Assembly (NCBI RefSeq): GCF_029626105.1
Contig: NZ_JARUBH010000009.1
Location: 6,876,011-6,940,010 of the forward strand
Reading direction: 5' to 3'
DNA from: Solwaraspora sp. WMMD792
Lineage (GTDB): Bacteria > Actinomycetota > Actinomycetes > Mycobacteriales > Micromonosporaceae
Length of the DNA stretch: 64,000 nucleotides
Shown here piece by piece: positions 33,848 through 40,885 of the stretch; position 1 is the stretch's first letter; every line of letters starts with the position of its first letter. Below the pieces are notes generated by a model. The model saw nothing but the letters and a program-made list of their open reading frames with translations. It was not told where the DNA came from and made no database searches. A program made the position numbers and the translations under genes.

Positions 33848-35074
33848 CTACCGGCCGCGGATCTTGCGGCCGGTCTCGGTGTCGGGGTAGAGGATGGCGT
33901 CGGCGACCCGGCCGCCGGAGTCCTTGGCACCGCCGCCGAAGTTGAGGACGCCGGCGGCGTTGGCGCTGGCAGCGACGCCGTCCCAGTAGCGGGCTTCCCG
34001 CTGCCACTGGACGCCGTCGAGCAAATCGAGCAGGTCGGTGTCGGTCAGCGGGATGCCGGTGGCGGCCCAGCCGGTGGCCTGGTGGGCGGCGATGCCGATG
34101 CCGGCGAGTACGGCTGGGGCGGCGACGGCGGACCGGGCGGCGAGCTGCGGGTGCAGGTGGGCGAGCAGGCTGGCCAGCAGCGGCACGAGCCGGCGTTCGA
34201 CCTGGGTGGCGGTGGTGCCGGCGGGCAGGTCGGTGGCGCTGACGCTGGCCGAGGAGAGGCCGATGCCGCGCCGGCCGTGCAGGGCGGTGACGACCAGGAC
34301 GCGCAGCGCTGAGAGGGTGATCAACTCGGGGTCGGTCTTGGTGAGCTGCCGCTTGCGGGCCTGCACGAGGGTGCTGAACGGGACGATCTTGCCGTCGTGT
34401 TCGACCTTTGCGGCGTCGGCGACCCGGCGGGCAAGCTGGGTGGCGAAGTCACGCTGGTCCATGGACATGGCGAGGTTCTTGTCGACTGCGACGCCCTCGA
34501 CGTTACGGTCGTAGAAGATCTGCCGGGCCTCGTCAGCGCCGAGTCCCCAGTAGAGCTCGAACGGCAGCCGTACGGTGTTGAGCTTCTGGTGGGTGATGCC
34601 GAACCGGGTCGGGTCGTCGTACAGCTCGTGCAGGGCGGTCACCTGCGTCTCACCGTCGATGGCGACGACCGGGCTGCCGGCGAGCAGGGTGATCCGGCAG
34701 ATGCCGCTGCCGGGGACGAGCTCCGCGCTGACGTCGCCGATCTCGTCGGCGAGCCAGAGGGTGATCGGCGGGGTGGACCAGCCGGAGCCGTACTCACCGT
34801 TGACGCCGGTGGCGATGTAGCGGGCGTAGTCGGCGACGTTGCGGCCCTTCTGGCTCGCCTTGAGGGTGCGCTGGACCAGGGCGCGAATCTCGGCGTGGCG
34901 GCGCATCGCCCCGGAGGAGAACTTCATCGCCCGCTTGTCTTCTTCGAGCCGGGGCGACGGCACGAGCTGCAGCAGCGCCGGCAGCGCGATCGTGCCGATC
35001 ACGGCGTCGGGGCGGAACGGGATGACGGTGAGCTGGATGCCTTCGACGGCGGCGGTGGGCATGGTGATGGACAT
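33848..35074 (-). CDS. DndB-like (DGQHR-family) protein with altered signature
   Basis: 408 residues. Similarity to the DNA-sulfur-modification-associated DndB family is seen in VVAIDGETQVTALHELY, which occupies the DGQHR position, and in ARQIFYDRNVEGVAVDKNLAMSMDQRDFATQLARRV, which matches the conserved 'F.d.N..a...k.l...D.rD....la..v' block. The DGQHR signature reads DGETQ. DndB is a regulator of phosphorothioation genes (established); this relative's role is unknown. Start at ATG 35074 is preceded by GAGGAG; the frame extends to 35194 into the divergent promoter region and that part is rejected. First gene of the five-gene operon. Confidence 0.72.
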   Translation of the reverse strand: MSITMPTAAVEGIQLTVIPFRPDAVIGTIALPALLQLVPSPRLEEDKRAMKFSSGAMRRHAEIRALVQRTLKASQKGRNVADYARYIATGVNGEYGSGWSTPPITLWLADEIGDVSAELVPGSGICRITLLAGSPVVAIDGETQVTALHELYDDPTRFGITHQKLNTVRLPFELYWGLGADEARQIFYDRNVEGVAVDKNLAMSMDQRDFATQLARRVADAAKVEHDGKIVPFSTLVQARKRQLTKTDPELITLSALRVLVVTALHGRRGIGLSSASVSATDLPAGTTATQVERRLVPLLASLLAHLHPQLAARSAVAAPAVLAGIGIAAHQATGWAATGIPLTDTDLLDLLDGVQWQREARYWDGVAASANAAGVLNFGGGAKDSGGRVADAILYPDTETGRKIRGR

Positions 35075-35198
35075 GAGGGTGCTCCTCGGGGTGACAGGGG
35101 TGTTGGCGCGCAGGGCAGGTCGACCGTGACGAACCGCTGGCCGCGCCCTGCTGAATACAGACCCTAGCACACTCAGACGTGAAAGCGGTGTCAAATCT

Positions 35199-35233
35199 GT
35201 TTACACGCTTCGGCGTTGATGTAGCGTGTGAAC
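35199..35233. promoter_or_regulatory. Inverted repeat in divergent promoter region
   Basis: GTTTACACGCT and AGCGTGTGAAC form an 11-bp inverted repeat (one mismatch) with a 13-nt spacer, between the DndB-like operon (start 35074, minus) and the methyltransferase-like gene (start 35262, plus). It is a likely operator for one or both; the HTH at the N-terminus of the methyltransferase-like protein is a candidate ligand (inference). Confidence 0.55.
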
Positions 35234-35261
35234 GTACCAGCAGCTCAACGACAGGACAGCG

Positions 35262-37328
35262 ATGTCACAGCCCGCCCAGGTGACCGCCGCCGAGATCTCC
35301 CGGTTAGCCGGGGTCACCCGTGCCACCGTCAGCAACTGGCGGCGACGCCACCCGGACTTCCCCGCCCCGACCGGAGGGACGGAGACCAGCCCGGCGTACG
35401 ACCTGGCGCAGGTGCGGGCCTGGCTGTCGGCCCGTGGCCAATGGCCGACCAGCTCCGCCGTCGACGAGTTGCGGGTCGCGCTGCGGGCCACCACGCCCGG
35501 TCCCGATCACCGAAGCAGACTGTTACCGCTCGTGGTCGCCGCGAGTCGCGTAGCCGACAGCGAGCCGGCGAAAGCTGCCGAACTGTCCGACAAGGAGCTG
35601 TCCACCTGGGCCGGACAGACGGTCCGAGCGCACGCCGCCGACCTACCGGACGGTGACCGGGTGGCGTACCGACCGGCCGACGCCGAGCTGCTCCGGCCGG
35701 TGCTGCGCTGCCTCACCGAGACCGGAGCAGCCACCACCATCGACGTACTGACCGAGATCGACAGCCACGACGCCACGGCGAGCGGGCAGTACGACACCCC
35801 GGCGGCGCTCGCCGCGCTCGCCGCCGACCTGCTCGCCGGCCCGGACACGGCGTACCCGGAAAAGATCTTCGACCCGGCGTGCGGCACTGGCGGACTGCTG
35901 CTGGCCGCCGCAGCCCGCGGCGCCACCGCCCTTCACGGCCAGGACATCGTGCCGCTGGTAGCCGTCGAGGCCGCCGCCCGCCTCGCCGTTCAGGCACCAC
36001 AGGCGGCGGCACAGGTCCGAGCTGGCGACAGCCTGCACGCCGACGCGTTCGCCGGGCTGGTCGCCGACGCGGCGCTCTGCGCACCACCGTACGGCGACCG
36101 CAGCTGGGGTCATGAGGAGTTAGCCGGCGACCCACGGTGGGTGTTCGGGCTGCCGGCCCGCAACGAGTCGGAGCTGGCCTGGTTGCAGCACTGCTACAGC
36201 CATCTGCCGCCGGGTGGCCGGGCCGTGCTGGTGATGCCCCCGGGCGCGGCGGTACGGCCGTCGGGGCGGCGGATCCGCGCCGAGCTGGTCCGCTCCGGCG
36301 CGCTGCGGGCCGTCATCGCGCTGCCGGCCGGGGCCGCACCACCGCTGCACATCGGACTGCAGCTGTGGATCGTTCAGCAGCCGCAACCGGAGGCAGGGCA
36401 GCCGTCGACGGTGCTGATGGTGGACACCGACGGCCGCCGCGCGCCGAACCGCCCGACGCACACCTCGGACGACAGCCCAGGCCGGCGTACCCCGCCGGAA
36501 GGCTGGGCCGAGGCGGCGCTGACGGCGTGGCGGGCGTTCGAGCGCGACCCCGCTGGCTTCGCCCCGGAGCCCGGCGTCTCGCTCGCGGTCGCTGTCGTCG
36601 ACCTGCTCGACGAGACGGTGGATCTCACCCCGGCCCGGCACGTCCGAGCCGCCCCGGTGCCGGCCGACCCCGGCGCGGTCGCCAAACAGGTGTCCGCGCT
36701 GCACGGGCGGATGCGACAGGCCGCCGCCACGCTGGCGGCCCACGGCGACGACGCGCCGTGGCAGCCGACCGGCGACACTGCGCGCACCTGGCGTACCGCC
36801 GCCGTCGCGGACCTGTTGCGCGGCGGCGCGCTCACGTTGCTGCGACCGCCGGTGACGCCCCGCGACACCGCCGCCCACCCCGACGACGAGATCATCGTCG
36901 AGGCCGGGGACGTGCTCCTGCCGGAGCTGCTCAACGGCCCGGACCGAGCGGTGCGGGTCGCCGACGCCGACGACGCCGGCACGCTGCTCGACCGGCGACG
37001 GCTGCTGCTGCGCCCGGATCCGCAGCGGCTCGACCCATGGTTCCTCGCCGGGTTCCTCGCCGCCGAGGACAATCTCAGCGCGGCGGCGACGGGCTCGACC
37101 ATCGTGCGGGTCGACCCCCGCCGGCTGCGGGTGCCGCTGCTGCCGCTGGCCGAACAGCAGCGGTACGGCCGAGCGTTCCGCCGCATCGACCTGCTCCGCC
37201 GAGCCGCGCAGCAGGCGGGCAGCGTCGCCGAAGAGACCGCCCGTACGCTGTCGGCCGGCCTCACCGGCGGCGCGCTGCTGCCGACCGCTGACCCCGACCG
37301 TCAGGACGAACCGCAGCGTCCCAGCTGA
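35262..37328 (+). CDS. HTH - N6-adenine-methyltransferase-like - HsdS-like fusion protein
   Basis: 688 residues. Domain order: a MerR/Xre-like HTH (ITAAEISRLAGVTRATVSNWRRR, about 5-30, ending QVRAWL), a helical linker, an HsdM-like methyltransferase core with intact motif I (FDPACGTGGLLL, about 203-214) but CAPPYG in place of the catalytic NPPF/Y (about 273-278), and a C-terminal HsdS-like part ending in GSTIVRVDPRRLRVPLLPLAEQQRYG and a coiled helix. The lost Asn suggests weak or no methylation, so DNA or SAM sensing is possible. Divergent from the DndB/SMC/DUF4132 operon. A weak AGGA precedes the ATG. Confidence 0.8.
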   Translation: MSQPAQVTAAEISRLAGVTRATVSNWRRRHPDFPAPTGGTETSPAYDLAQVRAWLSARGQWPTSSAVDELRVALRATTPGPDHRSRLLPLVVAASRVADSEPAKAAELSDKELSTWAGQTVRAHAADLPDGDRVAYRPADAELLRPVLRCLTETGAATTIDVLTEIDSHDATASGQYDTPAALAALAADLLAGPDTAYPEKIFDPACGTGGLLLAAAARGATALHGQDIVPLVAVEAAARLAVQAPQAAAQVRAGDSLHADAFAGLVADAALCAPPYGDRSWGHEELAGDPRWVFGLPARNESELAWLQHCYSHLPPGGRAVLVMPPGAAVRPSGRRIRAELVRSGALRAVIALPAGAAPPLHIGLQLWIVQQPQPEAGQPSTVLMVDTDGRRAPNRPTHTSDDSPGRRTPPEGWAEAALTAWRAFERDPAGFAPEPGVSLAVAVVDLLDETVDLTPARHVRAAPVPADPGAVAKQVSALHGRMRQAAATLAAHGDDAPWQPTGDTARTWRTAAVADLLRGGALTLLRPPVTPRDTAAHPDDEIIVEAGDVLLPELLNGPDRAVRVADADDAGTLLDRRRLLLRPDPQRLDPWFLAGFLAAEDNLSAAATGSTIVRVDPRRLRVPLLPLAEQQRYGRAFRRIDLLRRAAQQAGSVAEETARTLSAGLTGGALLPTADPDRQDEPQRPS

Positions 37329-37330
37329 CC

Positions 37331-37433
37331 GCGGTTTGCCAATCGGGGTCGCCAGATCGGCAAAGTTTGCCAAGAAACCCCGGTTTGCACATCACTGGCA
37401 AACCCCGGTTCCGTGGCAAAGTTTGCCGATTGG
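37331..37433. repeat. Cluster of palindromes and direct repeats before hsdM
   Basis: GGCAAAGTTTGCC occurs twice (37359-37371 and 37415-37427). These lie symmetrically, 28 bp each side, about a third dyad GGTTTGC/GCAAACC (37382-37404). AAACCCCGGTT is repeated 25 bp apart (37375 and 37400), and CCAATCGG/CCGATTGG (37339, 37426) frame the set. This is a probable multi-site operator for hsdMS or a folded RNA leader. Confidence 0.7.
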
Positions 37434-37570
37434 AAGGGCCGCTGAGCGCAACTGGGTGCCACGCCACGCGGGGCGTCACAGACAAGGTGTCAAGATCCCG
37501 GCCCGCTACCCTGCTCACCGTGGGGCGGGCGGCGACGCCCGCCTGGCGATGGCGCGTCGGAGGGGACCCG

Positions 37571-39565
37571 TTGAGCACGAGCAGACACACCGAGTTGGCC
37601 AACCACGCCTGGTCGGTCGCCGACCTGCTGCGCGGCGACTACAAGCAGTCCGACTACGGCAAGGTGATCCTGCCGTTCACGGTGCTGCGGCGGCTGGAGT
37701 GTGTGCTGGCACCGACCCGCGACAAGGTGCGGGAGACAGCCGAGCGGTTCCAGGGCCAGGACGACGTGGACATCGACCGGTTCTTGGTCCGCGCCGCCGG
37801 GCACAGCTTCTACAACGTCAGCGGCTACACGCTGAAGTCGATCGCCGCCGACCCAGCACAGACCGCCAAGCACCTGCAGCAGTACATCGGGGCGTTCTCC
37901 CCCAACGCACAGGCGGTGCTGCACCGCTACGAGTTCCCGCAGCACATCCGCCGGCTCAGCGACGCCAACCTGCTCTACCAGGTGGTGGCCCGCTTCGCCG
38001 ACCTGGACCTGCAGCCGGCGACGGTCGACAACCACCAGATGGGCTACGTCTTCGAGGAGCTGATCCGACGCTTCGCGGAGCAGTCGAACGAGACCGCCGG
38101 TGAGCACTTCACCCCGCGTGAGGTGATCGAGCTGATGGTGAACCTGCTGATCGCCCCGGACGACGACGCGTTGAGCGTGCCGGGCGTGGTCCGCACGGTG
38201 ATGGACCCGGCGTGCGGCACCGGCGGCATGCTCAGCGCCGCCGAGGAGCACATCACGAAGCTGAACAAGTCGGCGAAAGTCAAGGTGTACGGCCAGGAGC
38301 TGAACCCGGAGTCGTGGGCCATCTGCCGCTCCGACATGATGATCAAGGGCCAGGATCCGGAGAACATCAAGTTCGGCAACTCGTTCAGCGACGACGGCCA
38401 CCGCAACGAGCGCTTCGACTACCTGCTGGCCAACCCGCCGTTCGGCGTGGAATGGAAGAAGGTCAAGGACGCGATCGAGGACGAGTACGAGCGGCTCGGC
38501 GACAGTGGCCGCTTCGGTGCCGGCCTGCCCCGGATCAACGACGGCTCGCTACTGTTCCTGCAGCACATGATCTCGAAGATGAAGCCGGTAACCGACGACG
38601 GCAAGGGCGGCAGCCGGGTCGCGATCGTCTTCAACGGCTCGCCGCTGTTCACCGGGGCCGCCGAGTCGGGCGAGTCCCGCATCCGGCGGTGGATCCTGGA
38701 GAACGACTGGCTGGAAGGCATCGTGGCCCTGCCGGACCAGCTGTTCTACAACACCGGCATCTCCACGTACTTCTGGATCCTGACGAACCGGAAGCTGCCC
38801 GACCACCGCGGCAAGGTGATCCTGCTGGACGCCCGCGAGCACTTCGCCAAGATGCGCAAGTCGCTCGGCGACAAGCGCAAGTACCTGACCGGCGAGCAGA
38901 TCGCCGAGATTACCCGGCTCTACACGGCGGCGCTGCAGGTCGCCGACGACCCGGAGCATCCGCTGCACGCCAAGGTGAAGGTCTTCGCCAACGAGGACTT
39001 CGGCTACCGGCGGATCACCGTGGAACGGCCGCTGAAGCTGCGCTTCGAGGTCACCGAGGAGACCTTCACCCGGGTACGGGAATCGAAGCCGATCGGGCGG
39101 GCGGTGGACGTCGAGGCGTTCGTGACCGCGTTGAAGCCGCTGATGGGCCGATCGTGGGGCACGAAGCGGGCCGCCTGGGACGCCGCCCGGCAAGCGATGG
39201 CCGAGGCGGGCGTGCTGTGGCCGTCCGGCGCACCGTTCCAGAAAGCGATGCGCGAGGTCCTCGGGGTGCGCGACCCAGACGGCGAGGTGCAGATGGTCAA
39301 GGGTGAGCCGGAGCCGGACACCGAGCTGCGCGACTACGAAAACGTGCCGCTGCACGAGGACGTCGACGAGTACCTGCGCCGCGAGGTGATCCCGCACGTC
39401 CCGGACGCCTGGATCGACCACGACAAGACCAAGATCGGGTACGAGATCCCGTTCACCCGCCACTTCTACGTCTACAAGCCACCCCGCCCCCTCGCCGAAA
39501 TCGACGCCGAACTCAAAACCCTCGAAGCCGAAATCCAGGCACTCCTCGGCGAGGTAACGCGGTGA
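37571..39565 (+). CDS. hsdM: Type I restriction-modification, methyltransferase subunit
   Basis: 664 residues. N-terminal HsdM domain (ELANHAWSVADLLRGDYKQSDYGKVILPFTVLRRLECVL), then the N6-adenine methyltransferase fold: FEELIRRFAEQSNETAGEHFTPREV, motif I DPACGTGGML (about 213-222) and catalytic NPPFG (about 288-292), plus DGSLLFLQHMI and a long C-terminal extension that ends in a coiled helix for HsdS contact. I chose TTG 37571, 5-6 bp after GGAGGGG; the frame extends to 37367 through the palindrome cluster. GTGA overlap with hsdS. HsdR lies about 8.3 kb further on. Confidence 0.94.
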   Translation: MSTSRHTELANHAWSVADLLRGDYKQSDYGKVILPFTVLRRLECVLAPTRDKVRETAERFQGQDDVDIDRFLVRAAGHSFYNVSGYTLKSIAADPAQTAKHLQQYIGAFSPNAQAVLHRYEFPQHIRRLSDANLLYQVVARFADLDLQPATVDNHQMGYVFEELIRRFAEQSNETAGEHFTPREVIELMVNLLIAPDDDALSVPGVVRTVMDPACGTGGMLSAAEEHITKLNKSAKVKVYGQELNPESWAICRSDMMIKGQDPENIKFGNSFSDDGHRNERFDYLLANPPFGVEWKKVKDAIEDEYERLGDSGRFGAGLPRINDGSLLFLQHMISKMKPVTDDGKGGSRVAIVFNGSPLFTGAAESGESRIRRWILENDWLEGIVALPDQLFYNTGISTYFWILTNRKLPDHRGKVILLDAREHFAKMRKSLGDKRKYLTGEQIAEITRLYTAALQVADDPEHPLHAKVKVFANEDFGYRRITVERPLKLRFEVTEETFTRVRESKPIGRAVDVEAFVTALKPLMGRSWGTKRAAWDAARQAMAEAGVLWPSGAPFQKAMREVLGVRDPDGEVQMVKGEPEPDTELRDYENVPLHEDVDEYLRREVIPHVPDAWIDHDKTKIGYEIPFTRHFYVYKPPRPLAEIDAELKTLEAEIQALLGEVTR

Positions 39566-40806
39566 AGACGGTGCGCCTCCGCCACGTTGCTCAGGTCAAC
39601 CCACCGTCGCCTGCTTTCGACAGACTTTCACCCGACGCCGAGTTGACATTTCTGCCGATGGAATCAATCTGGCCCGATTCCCGACTAGATACATCACAAC
39701 GCCGTACAAAGTCAGCTGTAGCCACGGGATACACGAGGTTTCAGGACGGCGACGTCCTGGTGCCAAAGATTACGCCAACCTTCGAAGCATGTCGATCTAT
39801 CCTCGTTCGTAACCTATACAACGGCGCTGGAGCCGGAACGACGGAGCTTCACACTCTGCGCGCGGGACCAAAACTCGATCCCCGCTTTCTCCTCCACCTC
39901 ACCCGTACGCACCCATTCCTGAAGCTCGGTAAGGCCGAGATGTACGGCGTCGCCGGCCAACAACGCGTGCCGGACGAGTTCATTCGGAACCTCGAGGTTC
40001 AACTTCCCCCTAAGACCGAGCAGCGACGCATTGCAGACATCCTTGATGCCCAGGCCGACCGGGTCAACAAGGTGACGGATCTTCTGAACCAGATAATCGC
40101 GCGTCTTGACGAACGTAATGCATCGGTTCTTGACACAGAACTTGATGAACTTGCAAAGACTGCAGGGACACGACCTTTCCGGAGATACATTGCCGGCTTC
40201 GACCAAGGCTCCAGCCCGCAGTGTGAAGCTGTTCCCGCAGGCAATAACGAGTGGGGAATACTGAAAGTAAGCTGCCTTCGACCAGGACAGTTCTTTCCGG
40301 ATGAAAATAAGCGCCTACCAGAAGAACTAACACCGAGCCCTAGGCATGAAGTACAACCCGGCGATCTCCTCATCACCCGAGCGAATACTCCCGAACTCGT
40401 CGGCGCAACAGCCGTGGTTCCTCCCAATACTCGCGCAAAATTGCTACTCTCGGATAAGATCTTTCGCGTACGAACCTCGTCTCAAATTGATCCGTCTTAT
40501 CTTGCCACCGTTGCGCGCGGACGCCGGATACGCGCTCTTTGCTCCGCCTCGTCGAACGGAGCCTCACAGTCGATGGCAAACCTCCGATTCGAGGAGGTGA
40601 AAGAATGGCCGATACCGGCGATCGACCTGGATCTACAGCGCGATCTGGTCAGCCAGACGGGTCAGAATTGGGAACTGACCCAAGCAGTACGCGAAAGGGT
40701 AAGGCGCCAGATATTCCTACTGAAGGAAAGACAACAGGCGTTTGTTACTTTGGCGATAGCAGGGAAGATCGACGTGACAAATACAGCAGCAACCACTGGA
40801 AGGTAG
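39562..40806 (+). CDS. hsdS: Type I restriction-modification, specificity subunit
   Basis: 414 residues. Classical two-TRD layout: TRD1 (about 1-145), central conserved helix (PPKTEQRRIADILDAQADRVNKVTDLLNQIIARL, about 150-185), TRD2 (about 200-350) and the C-terminal conserved helix (QRDLVSQTGQNWELTQAVRERVRRQIFLLKERQQAF). It chooses the bipartite DNA site for HsdM/HsdR. GTG start overlaps the hsdM stop. From about base 39590 the G+C content falls clearly below that of hsdM, consistent with horizontally exchanged recognition domains. Confidence 0.93.
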   Translation: MKTVRLRHVAQVNPPSPAFDRLSPDAELTFLPMESIWPDSRLDTSQRRTKSAVATGYTRFQDGDVLVPKITPTFEACRSILVRNLYNGAGAGTTELHTLRAGPKLDPRFLLHLTRTHPFLKLGKAEMYGVAGQQRVPDEFIRNLEVQLPPKTEQRRIADILDAQADRVNKVTDLLNQIIARLDERNASVLDTELDELAKTAGTRPFRRYIAGFDQGSSPQCEAVPAGNNEWGILKVSCLRPGQFFPDENKRLPEELTPSPRHEVQPGDLLITRANTPELVGATAVVPPNTRAKLLLSDKIFRVRTSSQIDPSYLATVARGRRIRALCSASSNGASQSMANLRFEEVKEWPIPAIDLDLQRDLVSQTGQNWELTQAVRERVRRQIFLLKERQQAFVTLAIAGKIDVTNTAATTGR

Positions 40807-40885
40807 ATTGTCACGCTACCCTTCTGGGGGCCATTGCAGTGTCGCGACAACATGCCAGCCCATCCGCCTAAACTTGGCATGTTCA

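Noticed and set aside
31355-35074. A complete dnd phosphorothioation operon
   Set aside because: Only DndB-like and DndD-like proteins are present; no cysteine desulfurase, DndC-type sulfotransferase-like or DndE protein is encoded nearby.
37331-37433. Palindrome cluster as a CRISPR array
   Set aside because: Repeats are short, unequal and partly inverted, with no spacer-repeat periodicity and no cas genes.
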